A stretch of 27,923 bases of DNA from JAMWCX01 sp964352425. Lineage in GTDB: Bacteria; Omnitrophota; Gorgyraeia; 2-01-FULL-45-10. This document shows positions 13,159 to 21,336 of this stretch, piece by piece. Below the pieces are notes generated by a model. That model was not told where the DNA came from. It worked only from the letters and a program-made list of their open reading frames with translations, and made no database searches. The first letter of the stretch is position 1. Every line of letters starts with the position of its first letter. The translations under genes and the position numbers were made by a program. The DNA lies in NCBI GenBank assembly GCA_964352425.1, contig CAYGRZ010000020.1, positions 1 to 27,923 of the forward strand. Reading direction: 5' to 3'.

Positions 13159-14247
13159 ATGCCGAAGAAGAATAGAGAGAAAATCGATCTGGAGCAGGAC
13201 GTTGGGGCGCTGAAGAAGCTGCCTGAGCGGGAGAAGGCCGTTGCGGCACAGGAGACCGAAGAAGACGTTATCCTGAACATTTCGCTCCGTCCGTCAAAGC
13301 TGAAAGAATTTATCGGCCAGCGCGACGTGGTCGATAACCTGAAGGTATCGCTCGAGGCGTCGAAGAAGCGCAGCGAGCCGATGGAGCACACGCTCCTTTC
13401 AGGCCCCCCGGGCCTCGGTAAGACATCGCTGGCGCATATCATCGCACATGAGATTGGCACGCGGATCACGACGACGAGCGGCCCCGCGATAGGAAGGCCG
13501 GGCGACCTGGTCGGCATACTGACCAACCTCGAGAAGGGCGACATCCTTTTTATAGATGAGATACACCGCCTTTCGAGGACGGTCGAAGAATACATGTACC
13601 CCGCGATGGAGAGTTTCGAGATTGACGTTATCATGGATAAGGGGCCTTACGCGAAGTCCTACAAGTTCAACCTCAAGCCGTTTACTTTGATCGGCGCGAC
13701 GACGCGCGCGGGGCTCCTGACGGCCCCGATGCGCTCCAGGTTCGGCCTCTTCTATCACCTGGAGTTTTACGAGGTCGCCGACCTTGTGACGATCATCAAC
13801 CGCTCGGCGAAGATATTGAACATCCCGATAGAGAAGGCCGCCGCAGAGGAGATTGCCAGGCGCTCGAGAGGTTCGCCGCGCGTTGCCAACAGGCTGCTGC
13901 GCCGCGTCCGGGACTGGGTCCAGGTCAAGCGCGACGGGAAGATTGATCTTGAAGCGACGGGAGAAGCATTGAAGAGCCACAGGATAGATTCGAAGGGGCT
14001 CGACAATGTCGATCGCAAGGTGATCCAGGTCATATACGAATCGTTCGGCGGCGGCCCGGCCGGTATAGAGTCGATAGCGGCCACCTTGAACGAGGAGACC
14101 GACACGATCGTCGATATCGTGGAGCCGTTCCTGCTGAAGATAGGGTTCCTGAAGAGGACGCCGCGCGGCAGGGAGCTCACGAAAGCGGCGTGCGAGCATA
14201 TGGGCTTCGGCAGGGCTGCCAGAGAGGCTCAAAAGGAGCTCTTGTAA
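13159..14247 (+). CDS. ruvB: Holliday junction branch migration ATPase RuvB
   Basis: This is a 362-residue AAA+ motor. The core begins LRPSKLKEFIGQ; Walker A is GPPGLGKTS near residue 82, Walker B is FIDEIHRL near residue 134, sensor 1 is the GATTRAGLL segment and the arginine-finger region is RSRFG. The winged-helix end has FLKRTPRGRELT. The N-terminal extension before the core (about 45 charged residues) is longer than in E. coli RuvB. No Shine-Dalgarno site precedes the ATG; the upstream bases are the A/C-rich repeat. Confidence 0.95.
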   Translation: MPKKNREKIDLEQDVGALKKLPEREKAVAAQETEEDVILNISLRPSKLKEFIGQRDVVDNLKVSLEASKKRSEPMEHTLLSGPPGLGKTSLAHIIAHEIGTRITTTSGPAIGRPGDLVGILTNLEKGDILFIDEIHRLSRTVEEYMYPAMESFEIDVIMDKGPYAKSYKFNLKPFTLIGATTRAGLLTAPMRSRFGLFYHLEFYEVADLVTIINRSAKILNIPIEKAAAEEIARRSRGSPRVANRLLRRVRDWVQVKRDGKIDLEATGEALKSHRIDSKGLDNVDRKVIQVIYESFGGGPAGIESIAATLNEETDTIVDIVEPFLLKIGFLKRTPRGRELTKAACEHMGFGRAAREAQKELL

Positions 14248-14322
14248 TATGTGGCTAGTCGCTAGTGACTTGTAACCAGTTTAAGTGCCAGCCACGAGCC
14301 GCGAGTCACTGGCCACTACATT
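14248..14322. repeat. 'gctagtgact' inverted repeat spacer
   Basis: The 75-nt gap between ruvB and queH holds several variants of ggctagt / gctagtgac on the left (14252-14271) and the opposite-sense agtcactggc / ccactaca on the right (14304-14319). It forms an imperfect inverted repeat. It runs to within 3 nt of the queH ATG and leaves no Shine-Dalgarno site. Confidence 0.6.
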
Positions 14323-14889
14323 ATGAATATACTCCTGCACATCTGCTGCGCGCCATGCGCGATATATCCTGTGGACCAGCTTAAGGGCAACGGCCACACG
14401 ACCGCGGGCCTTTTCTACAACCCGAACATCCACCCGTATTCCGAATATCTCAAACGGCAGTCCGAGACAGCGCGGTTCGCGAAAGAGAGGGCCTTAAACG
14501 TCATCGACTGCGACTACGACATCGAGGACTATTTCCAGCACATCGTCTATAATGAGGCGCTGAGGAACCGGTGCCCGGTCTGCTGGTGGATCAGGATGGC
14601 GAAGACGGCAAAGTCAGCCAAGGCCAGCGGCTTCGATGCGTTCACGACGACGCTTTTGGGCAGTCCTTACCAGGACCATGATGTCCTGAAAAGCATCTGC
14701 GAGGATACCGCACAGCGGATAGGGGTCGGTTTTTATTATCATGATTTCAGGACGGGTTTCAGGCAAGCGCACGAGAAGGCGAAGGCGAAAGGCATATACT
14801 GCCAGAATTATTGCGGCTGCATCTTTTCGGAAAAAGAAAGATTGCAGAAAAAAGTCCACAGTCAGCAGTCGGCAGCCCGCAGAAAATAA
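14323..14889 (+). CDS. queH: Epoxyqueuosine reductase QueH
   Basis: This is a 188-residue protein (formerly DUF208) that performs the last step of queuosine formation, reducing epoxyqueuosine in tRNA to queuosine. The signature HICCAPC is at residues 7-13. Further metal/Fe-S cysteines are in NRCPVCWWIRM and IYCQNYCGCIFSE. FYNPNIHP and the TTLLGSPYQDHD stretch are also typical. The last residues (VHSQQSAARRK) come from a repeat that starts in the coding sequence at 14854, so the native C-terminus appears to have been altered by an insertion or expansion. No Shine-Dalgarno site. Confidence 0.92.
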   Translation: MNILLHICCAPCAIYPVDQLKGNGHTTAGLFYNPNIHPYSEYLKRQSETARFAKERALNVIDCDYDIEDYFQHIVYNEALRNRCPVCWWIRMAKTAKSAKASGFDAFTTTLLGSPYQDHDVLKSICEDTAQRIGVGFYYHDFRTGFRQAHEKAKAKGIYCQNYCGCIFSEKERLQKKVHSQQSAARRK

Positions 14890-14926
14890 TGATCTGTGGA
14901 CTGTGGTCTATGGACTGTTGACTGCC
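14854..14926. repeat. 'agtcnacagtcggcag' repeat straddling the queH end
   Basis: gtccacag (14854-14861) pairs with ctgtggac (14894-14901), and gcagtc (14865-14870) pairs with gactgc (14920-14925). The right arm is a run of tggactg/ttgactg units. The left arm encodes the last residues of QueH. The 16-mer at 14860-14875 matches 18650-18665 at 14 of 16 positions. Confidence 0.6.
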
Positions 14927-14960
14927 GCGGACAGGATAGTACGACCGATATGAGTTCCAG

Positions 14961-16127
14961 ATGAAGAAAATATTATTATTTCTATTGGCCTTCCTGATTT
15001 CGGCTGTTCCCGCGGCGCGTTGCGCGCCGGCACAGGCCGGCCAGGACGGCATCATCGTCAGGGTGTGCATACTCGACGACAAGGACGAGATATTCGTATC
15101 CGTCAAAGACAGCTATACTATTTACGCGGCACATTCGGACAGGGTGCTGATGGAAGGGCCGCGCCTGTCGGCGAAAGTCATAGCCACCAAAGACGGGCTC
15201 GGGATAGGACAGAAGGAGCTGAAGATAGGCGGCGTCAGGGTCAGGAATGAAAAGGGCCTGATGATATTTGTAGGCGGCAAGCGCTTCAGGGGTGATATCG
15301 ACATCATCCGGAAGGATAACGGCAAGCTGATGGCGATCAATTACGTCGGACTCGACGATTACCTCTACGGTGTCCTCTATCACGAGGTATCCCACCGGTG
15401 GCCGATGGAGGTCCTGAAGGCACAGGCGATCGTAGCGCGGACATTCGCGCTGTATCAGGCCAGGCAGAACGCTCTCCAGCCGTACGATCTTCGCAGCGAT
15501 ATCTACTCACAGGTATACGGCGGCAGCGCGTCCGAGAAATGGTCCACGACGATGGCCGTGAACGTTACAAAAGGCAAGGTGCTCACGTATAAAGGGGAGC
15601 TGCTGCCGGCATATTATCACGCGACATGCGGCGGGATGACCGAAGACGCGGCGAACCTCTGGAAGGTCGACATCGCGCCGCTCAAAGGTGTGGCGTGCAC
15701 TTCCTGCGGGGATTCGCCGTATCACCGGTGGATCAAGGACGTTCCACTCTGGATGCTCGAAGATAAGATGAGGGAGGGCGGATACAAGGTCGGCAAGATC
15801 GAGTCGGTCACGGTCCTGTCCAGGAACAGGTCGGGCAGGGTTGACAAGCTCGAGATAAAGGACAAGGCCGGGGTATCCGTCGTGTTGACCGGAAAAGATT
15901 TCAGGCAGATACTCGGGCCGAATGAATTGAGGAGCACCAGGTTCAATGCCTCCATCAAGTGGGGCAGCCTCATACTCGACGGCCAGGGGTGGGGCCACGG
16001 CGTCGGCATGTGCCAGTGGGGAGCGTTCGGGATGGCGAAGAAGGGGAAGAAGGCCGACGAGATCATCAAATTCTATTATCCCGAAGCTGAGATCACCACG
16101 GTAGGCGCAATACGAGACAAGCTGTGA
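14961..16127 (+). CDS. SpoIID/LytB-domain peptidoglycan protein
   Basis: This is a 388-residue exported protein with a signal peptide (about residues 1-25, ending near RCAPA). The SpoIID domain shows YLYGVLYHEVSHRWPMEVLKAQAIVARTFAL near residue 140, then YYHATCGGMTEDAANLW near residue 222, and ends with DGQGWGHGVGMCQWGAFGMA near residue 340. In SpoIID these blocks surround the catalytic glutamate (here in HEVS), which cleaves peptidoglycan glycan strands stripped of stem peptides. This is a vegetative homologue; no sporulation gene is nearby. The ATG has no Shine-Dalgarno site. Its location beside ruvCAB recurs in several bacterial phyla. Confidence 0.9.
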   Translation: MKKILLFLLAFLISAVPAARCAPAQAGQDGIIVRVCILDDKDEIFVSVKDSYTIYAAHSDRVLMEGPRLSAKVIATKDGLGIGQKELKIGGVRVRNEKGLMIFVGGKRFRGDIDIIRKDNGKLMAINYVGLDDYLYGVLYHEVSHRWPMEVLKAQAIVARTFALYQARQNALQPYDLRSDIYSQVYGGSASEKWSTTMAVNVTKGKVLTYKGELLPAYYHATCGGMTEDAANLWKVDIAPLKGVACTSCGDSPYHRWIKDVPLWMLEDKMREGGYKVGKIESVTVLSRNRSGRVDKLEIKDKAGVSVVLTGKDFRQILGPNELRSTRFNASIKWGSLILDGQGWGHGVGMCQWGAFGMAKKGKKADEIIKFYYPEAEITTVGAIRDKL

Positions 16128-16129
16128 CA

Positions 16130-17686
16130 ATGGTCAAGAAGGCCTCTTGGCTCATCCTGCTGGCGGCCCTCGGCATTATCGCATACGCTAATTCGCTCAG
16201 CGGCGCATTCATCTGGGACGACAACACGCTCATCACCGACAACGCCGTCGTAAAGAGCTGGTCAAGCCTGCCAAAGGTATTCACCAAAGAAAACATATCG
16301 ACGCCCACCGGAAAGACATTTCACTTCTACCGCCCGCTCCAGACGATCACCTGCATGGCCGACTATGCGATCGGCGGCCTCGCCCCGAAAGGCTACCATA
16401 TCACGAACGTCCTGCTGCATGTGCTCGTCTCGCTGGCCCTCTTCTGGTTTATCTCGGTGCTGTACGGCGACGCACTTTTGGCGTTCGTCGCCGCGGCGGT
16501 CTTCACGGTCCATCCGGTACACGCGGAAGCGGTCGCGTACATTTCGGGCAGGGCGGATCCTCTTGCCGCGTTGTTCCTGCTGGTCTCGGCAGTCTATTAC
16601 GTGAAATGCGCCGAGCGCGCCCGCATAGCATATTACGCGGCGGCATTTTTCGCATTCGCGTTGGCGTTATTTTCCAGGGAGAACAGCCTGATCCTCCCGG
16701 CGCTTCTGCTGGCGTATCATTTCACTTCAGGAAAACGGGTTAAGGGGCTCGTCTTTGCGCCGATGCTTGCCATAGCGGGCGGATATATCGCGCTGCGGCT
16801 CGTCGCGCTCAAACACCTCTTGCCGGATTTCTCTATCATGCACCAAGCGATGGCGCTCGAACGCGTTCCGGGATTCTTCGCGGCGATCGCCGGTTACCTG
16901 AAGATGCTGGTCCTGCCATATAATCTTCATATGGAATACGGCGATAAGGTCTTCAGGTTCACCGACCCGGCGGTTATGACGGGTGCGGCCGCAGTAGCCT
17001 TCATGCTGGTACTAGCGCTCGCCGGCAGGCGGTTGGCCGGCGGCAAGGTTTCATTCGGCATCCTGTGGTTCCTTATCGCGCTCCTGCCGGCATCAAATAT
17101 CTATCCCGTCGGAGCGTACATGGCCGAGCGCTGGCTCTACCTCCCGTCGATAGGGATCTTCCTGATCGCCGCGACAGCCTTTCGAGAGTTGTATTCGCTA
17201 AAGTTCATGAAGGCCGCTAGCGTCGCGGCGGCCGCAGCGCTCGTGGCCTACTATTCGTATCTGACAATAGTGCAGAACGATTACTGGAAGGACCAGATCG
17301 AGTTCTACGAGAGGACGCTCCTCTTCGCGCCGGAGAGCATACGCGCCAATAACGACCTTGCCATCGCCTACGAAAAGACGGGTAAGCATGACGAGTCCAT
17401 CGAGATATACAGGGAACTGATCAGGATCGACCCGAACCAGCCGGATGTCTACGTGAATCTCGCGGCCGTGTATCTGGTCACCGGCAAAACCGACTACGCG
17501 ATCGCGATGTGTGAGAAGGCGCTCTCACTCGAGCCGGTCAACGCGACGGCGCGCAACAATCTCGCGGTCGCGTATTACATGCAGGGCAAGTATGATGCCG
17601 CGATCGAGCAGTGTGACCTTGCGGTCAAGTACGGGTATAAGGTCAATCCACGGCTGCTCGAGATGCTCGCGCCCTATAGAAAGTGA
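16130..17686 (+). CDS. TMTC-like membrane protein with TPR tail (GT-C type)
   Basis: This is a 518-residue protein. It starts with a helix, then an exposed loop with FIWDDNTLITDN. The paired acidic residues at this place are typical of GT-C glycosyltransferases, and the layout matches eukaryotic TMTC and bacterial homologues. About nine to ten more hydrophobic helices run to residue 380 (including FTVHPVHAEAVAYISGRADPLAALF and the SRENSL loop). Three TPR units follow (about residues 400-505). A lipid-linked sugar donor and an exported protein acceptor are likely but unproven. An alternative GTG start at 16124 overlaps the upstream stop. Confidence 0.8.
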   Translation: MVKKASWLILLAALGIIAYANSLSGAFIWDDNTLITDNAVVKSWSSLPKVFTKENISTPTGKTFHFYRPLQTITCMADYAIGGLAPKGYHITNVLLHVLVSLALFWFISVLYGDALLAFVAAAVFTVHPVHAEAVAYISGRADPLAALFLLVSAVYYVKCAERARIAYYAAAFFAFALALFSRENSLILPALLLAYHFTSGKRVKGLVFAPMLAIAGGYIALRLVALKHLLPDFSIMHQAMALERVPGFFAAIAGYLKMLVLPYNLHMEYGDKVFRFTDPAVMTGAAAVAFMLVLALAGRRLAGGKVSFGILWFLIALLPASNIYPVGAYMAERWLYLPSIGIFLIAATAFRELYSLKFMKAASVAAAAALVAYYSYLTIVQNDYWKDQIEFYERTLLFAPESIRANNDLAIAYEKTGKHDESIEIYRELIRIDPNQPDVYVNLAAVYLVTGKTDYAIAMCEKALSLEPVNATARNNLAVAYYMQGKYDAAIEQCDLAVKYGYKVNPRLLEMLAPYRK

Positions 17687-17719
17687 AATTTTTCTGCATT
17701 ACCCGAGGCGAGACAGCCG

Positions 17720-17905
17720 GACGCTCGCTTTTAATTTGAGCAAGCCCTTGCGGCCGGGGTGCTTCGCGTGAACGCTCGCCCGGTAAAAGCCGCTCGCTCT
17801 TTTTGGCATGAAATTTAACACGGGCCAAAAAACCATGCCCGCTCGCGGCTTTTAACGTCCCGCTCAGCACCCCGGCCTCCGGGCTTGTGGAATGAGGCGA
17901 GCGTC
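17720..17905. repeat. 186-bp nested imperfect palindrome
   Basis: Matching arms nest in order: gacgctcgc (17720-17728) with gcgagcgtc (17897-17905); aagccc (17742-17747) with gggctt (17881-17886); ggccggggtgc (17752-17762) with gcaccccggcc (17867-17877); taaaagccgc (17784-17793) with gcggctttta (17845-17854); ggcatg (17805-17810) with catgcc (17834-17839). The unit cgctcgc recurs four times. It fills most of the non-coding stretch 17687-18100. I saw no credible gene there, and bases 17906-18020 show nothing recognisable. It could be a non-autonomous mobile element or a structured RNA. Confidence 0.75.
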
Positions 17906-18020
17906 AAAAAGTTCCGCTACGAGAGGAGCAAAAAATTTCTGAAGAATTGCGTGATTCTTATCGTCTCGAGCCGCGGATTGTCAGGGGGGGGCAGGTGAGA
18001 GAATATTATTTTGTGTACCA

Positions 18021-18084
18021 GGCGCCGGGACTTTTGGGCACCTCGCCGTAGCGACAAGCGAAGGCGGCCACAAAAGTCAGCGCC
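18021..18084. repeat. Hairpin repeat upstream of the radical SAM gene
   Basis: ggcgc (18021-18025) pairs with gcgcc (18080-18084), and gacttttg (18029-18036) with caaaagtc (18071-18078). Inside these, cgcc (18044-18047) pairs with ggcg (18063-18066), with GTA facing GAA, then gc/gc and a gacaa loop. The apical part (CGCC-GTA-GC ... GC-GAA-GGCG) is a variant of the hairpins at 212-259 and 11944-11991. Confidence 0.6.
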
Positions 18085-18100
18085 GCCCGAGAATGGAAGT

Positions 18101-19816
18101 ATGGACAACAGCAAACTGAACGAATTATTGCTGACGGTGCAGAAGCCCGGACGGTATGTCGGCGGGGAGTGGAATGCCGTCAGGAAGGACTGGACCGGCG
18201 ACAAGGTCAAGGTGTGCCTGGCGTTTCCCGATGTATACGAGGTCGGGATGAGCTATCTGGGCACGAAAATCCTGTACGGGATCCTGAACGAGCGCGAGGA
18301 TTGCCTGTGCGAGCGCGTCTTCTCGCCGTGGACCGACTTCGAAGCGGTCTTGAGAAATAACAGCCTAAGCCTTTTCAGCCTCGAGTCGCGACAGCCGCTG
18401 AAAGAATTCGATATCATCGGCTTCAGCTTCGCTTACGAACTCACCTATACAAATATCCTGAACATCCTCGATCTCGGCGGGATCCCTTTACGGACAGCGG
18501 AGAGGACGGGTGCGGATCCGCTCATCATCGCGGGCGGGCCTTCCTGTTTTAATCCCGAACCGATGGCGGAATTCATTGACGCATTCGTCATCGGAGACGG
18601 GGAGGAGGCGGTCGGTGAGATCGTTGAGGCGTATACGTCCATAGGCAATAGTCGACAGTCGGCAGATACAAGAAAAAGATTATTACGGGAACTGGCGAAG
18701 ATAGACGGTGTGTACGTGCCGTCCCTCTATAACGCCGAATATAATCCGGACGGTACTTTCAGGAGCTTCTCGCCGGTCGAAGACGGCGTGCCGCCGAGGA
18801 TACATAAGCGTTTTGTGAAAGACCTCGACGCGGCATATTATCCCGCCAGGCAGATAGTGCCGAACATCGGCATCGTCCATGACCGCATCGCCCTCGAGGT
18901 GATGCGCGGCTGCACGCACGCCTGCAAATTCTGCCAGGCCACCATGACCTATCGGCCGTGCCGCGAGCGCTCGAGAGAAAAGGTGCTGGAGCTTGCGAAG
19001 GCCTCGTACGCGGCGACCGGCTATGATGAGATATCGCTCTTGTCGCTGTCGAGCGTCGACTATTCGCACCTTCGCGGCGCCATCGAAGACCTTAACGCGG
19101 AGTTCGCCGGTAAGGCCGTATCGATATCGGTGCCGTCATTGAGGATCGAGGATATGGTCAAAGACATACCGCTCCTGATATCGAAAGTCAAAAAGGCGGG
19201 GCTCACGTTCGCGCCGGAGGCGGGAAGCGAGGCTTTAAGAAAATGCCTGAACAAGGACATAGACATAGAAAAGCTGTACGATGCCGCGCGCCAGTCGTTT
19301 AAGGCCGGGTGGAAGCGGGTGAAGCTCTATTTCATGATCGGCCTGCCGGGCGAGACCGATGACGATATCGCGAAGATCGCGGAAATGATCCAGAAGATCT
19401 CCGCCCTGAAAAAAGAGATCGACGGCAGGCCGGCGCAGGTGGCGGCGAGCGTCAACGCATTCGTGCCGAAACCGCACACCGCATTCCAGCGCGAGGCGAT
19501 GGACTCTCTCGACGAGCTGGAGCGCAAAAAACGGCTGCTGAGGCAATGCATCACATCGAAACATATAGAGCTCGATTTCCATAAGTCGGACATGAGTTAT
19601 CTGGAGGCAGTATTGTCGCGGGGGGACAGGAGGCTGGCCGGCGTGATCGCCGGGGCGTGGAGGAAGGGCGCGCGTTTCGATGCGTGGCAGGAAAAATTCA
19701 ACCTTACTGTATGGGATCAGGCGTTCAGCGGCTGCCATATCGACCGCAGTTTTTATGTGAACAGGAAGAGAAATCCCGATGAAGCGCTCCCGTGGGAGTT
19801 TATCGTATTGCGATGA
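18101..19816 (+). CDS. B12-binding-domain radical SAM protein (TIGR03960-like)
   Basis: This is a 571-residue protein. The N-terminal part has the cobalamin-binding-like fold (VCLAFPDVYEVGMSYLG, then FDIIGFSFAYELTYTNIL and IIAGGPSCFNPEPMAEF). The radical SAM cluster CTHACKFCQA lies near residue 268, followed by SLSSVDY and the GSEALRKCLNKDI and FMIGLPGETDDDI strands of the barrel. In many genomes this protein is next to, or fused with, a DUF2344 (TIGR03936) partner. None is present here, so it may act alone or the partner may be elsewhere. The ATG at 18101 is chosen because the upstream in-frame extension lies in a hairpin repeat. A short repeat interrupts the coding region at 18650-18665. 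Substrate unknown. Confidence 0.85.
   Translation: MDNSKLNELLLTVQKPGRYVGGEWNAVRKDWTGDKVKVCLAFPDVYEVGMSYLGTKILYGILNEREDCLCERVFSPWTDFEAVLRNNSLSLFSLESRQPLKEFDIIGFSFAYELTYTNILNILDLGGIPLRTAERTGADPLIIAGGPSCFNPEPMAEFIDAFVIGDGEEAVGEIVEAYTSIGNSRQSADTRKRLLRELAKIDGVYVPSLYNAEYNPDGTFRSFSPVEDGVPPRIHKRFVKDLDAAYYPARQIVPNIGIVHDRIALEVMRGCTHACKFCQATMTYRPCRERSREKVLELAKASYAATGYDEISLLSLSSVDYSHLRGAIEDLNAEFAGKAVSISVPSLRIEDMVKDIPLLISKVKKAGLTFAPEAGSEALRKCLNKDIDIEKLYDAARQSFKAGWKRVKLYFMIGLPGETDDDIAKIAEMIQKISALKKEIDGRPAQVAASVNAFVPKPHTAFQREAMDSLDELERKKRLLRQCITSKHIELDFHKSDMSYLEAVLSRGDRRLAGVIAGAWRKGARFDAWQEKFNLTVWDQAFSGCHIDRSFYVNRKRNPDEALPWEFIVLR
18650..18665 (+). repeat. In-frame repeat copy inside the radical SAM gene
   Basis: agtcgacagtcggcag matches 14860-14875 at 14 of 16 positions. 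Here it is read as S-R-Q-S-A; in QueH the copy is read in the same frame as S-Q-Q-S-A. It lies in a variable loop between EAYTSIG and the RELAKIDGVYVP block, where extra residues are likely tolerated. Confidence 0.5.
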
Positions 19817-19817
19817 T

Positions 19818-19846
19818 TTGACAAAACCGCGCGGATAATGTATACT
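19818..19846 (+). promoter_or_regulatory. Strong promoter of the pilus operon
   Basis: TTGACA (19818-19823), a 17-nt spacer and TATACT (19841-19846) are a near-perfect sigma-70 promoter. The predicted +1 near 19853 gives a leader of about 48 nt before the ATG at 19901. Its hexamers and spacing equal those of the promoter at 27626-27654. Confidence 0.82.
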
Positions 19847-19900
19847 TTCTTCAAATAGTCCTACAATTACCGTTATAACCCTACTGGAGAGGTGGCCCTG

Positions 19901-21316
19901 ATGGGAATCCTTAAGAAGATGTCGATAGTAAACAAAGGACTGCGGTACAAGCTGATGATCGCCTTCAGCCTGATGACCGTGATCCCGCTCCTGGCAAGCG
20001 TCTATGCTCTCTCGCCGTTCCTCTTCCCGAGCTTCCAGTCTTATGTCAAGCTTGACCTGCTGGTTTTCATATCGGTCATAATATCGCTCCTGGGGCTTAT
20101 CCTCGCGAAGGGCACGATAGGCGCCGTTGTGGAGCTTGCGGCCGAGGCGAGGAAGATAGCCGGCGGCGATTACGGCAGGCAGATCAAGACCTCCGGCGAC
20201 GATGAACTGGGGACACTGGGCCGGTCGATCAATGCGATGACGCAGCGCATAAAGTCCAACCTTAACGAGCTGAAGAGCTACGGCCAGAGCATGAAAGATA
20301 TCAACGTCGAGATGCATAAGAAGGTTCTCACGCTCTCGAGCCTTCTGCTGATAGGCGACATCATATCCGCGGGATCGGTCCAGCTCGATTCTCTTCTCGA
20401 GATGGCCCTGGAGAAGGCATCGGGCCTCTTCGATACCGGATTCGGCGTTCTGTACCTGGCCAGAGAAGAGGGCGGCAACTTTATCATGAAGGCATCGCAT
20501 AACGTGGACAAGGAAAAGCTCGGCGATATCATCGTGGAGAGGGAAGGAAGCGGCATCCTCGAAAAGGCCATGGAGAGCCGGTCGATGCTGAAATTCGACA
20601 GCAGCGCGAAGATGCCGAAGGATCTGGACGATCTCAGGAAGCGGCATAATCTCAAGAACTTCCTCGCCATCCCGCTATTCTCCGACCGCGTCCTGTTTGG
20701 CCTTCTGATTATCGGCAACCGCCTGAGCGATTTCAATTACACGACCGATGACGTAGAGCTGGTGAACGTTTTCGCCAAGCACATCACGATAGCCATAGAA
20801 AACGACATACTGAGCAGGCGCAACGAGGAGCTCGTTACCAGAGACGACCTCACCGGCCTCTTCAATAAGCGCTATACGATGAGCAGGCTCGAAGAGGAGA
20901 TAAAGCGCGCAATATTTTATCAGAGGCCGTGCTCGCTGATCGCCGTCAACGTAGATAATTTCCTGAAGTTCCGCGAGAGCAAGGGAGAGCTTGCGGCTGA
21001 GGAGGCCATCAAGCGGATCGCGAAGATAATAAGGGATCACACGAGCCCCGTCGGCAAGGCCGCGAGGATAGGCGGCGATGAGTTCGCGATGCTCTTGCCT
21101 GAGAAGAACAAGAGGGAGGCCTCATATATCGCCGAAGAGGTGCGCAAGAAGGTAGAGGCCGCCAATGTCCTCAGGGATGGCAAAGCGAACCTGACCGTCA
21201 GCGTTGGCGTGAGCGAGAACCCGATCGACGGCGCAACGGGCGATGAGCTGTTCAAAAAGGCGATGGACTCTGTCGAGCAGGCGAAGCTGCTCGGGAAGAA
21301 CAGGGTCGTGGCATAA
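19901..21316 (+). CDS. HAMP-GAF-GGDEF signalling protein, substrate site altered
   Basis: This is a 471-residue membrane protein. It has two transmembrane segments (about 17-40 and 51-70), a HAMP-like linker (about 71-122), a helical connector, a GAF domain (about 150-300) and a GGDEF domain (about 310-471). GGDEF proteins make c-di-GMP from two GTP. The signature RIGGDEF is intact at 389-395, but the usual DxDxFKxxND...GD stretch reads NVDNFLKFRE (350-359) with E367, so likely metal- and guanine-binding residues are changed. The RxxD inhibitory site is also absent (S-P-V-G at 382-385). It may be a weak cyclase or a nucleotide sensor. The ATG at 19901 has ggagagg 8 nt upstream; an in-frame GTG at 19892 would overlap that site. 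Confidence 0.85.
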   Translation: MGILKKMSIVNKGLRYKLMIAFSLMTVIPLLASVYALSPFLFPSFQSYVKLDLLVFISVIISLLGLILAKGTIGAVVELAAEARKIAGGDYGRQIKTSGDDELGTLGRSINAMTQRIKSNLNELKSYGQSMKDINVEMHKKVLTLSSLLLIGDIISAGSVQLDSLLEMALEKASGLFDTGFGVLYLAREEGGNFIMKASHNVDKEKLGDIIVEREGSGILEKAMESRSMLKFDSSAKMPKDLDDLRKRHNLKNFLAIPLFSDRVLFGLLIIGNRLSDFNYTTDDVELVNVFAKHITIAIENDILSRRNEELVTRDDLTGLFNKRYTMSRLEEEIKRAIFYQRPCSLIAVNVDNFLKFRESKGELAAEEAIKRIAKIIRDHTSPVGKAARIGGDEFAMLLPEKNKREASYIAEEVRKKVEAANVLRDGKANLTVSVGVSENPIDGATGDELFKKAMDSVEQAKLLGKNRVVA

Positions 21317-21336
21317 AGGCGTAAGGAGAAAGCGAC

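Noticed and set aside
19235..20647. 470-codon minus-strand open frame across the radical SAM and GGDEF genes
   Set aside because: It crosses a strong plus-strand promoter and two recognised genes and shows no protein-like pattern.
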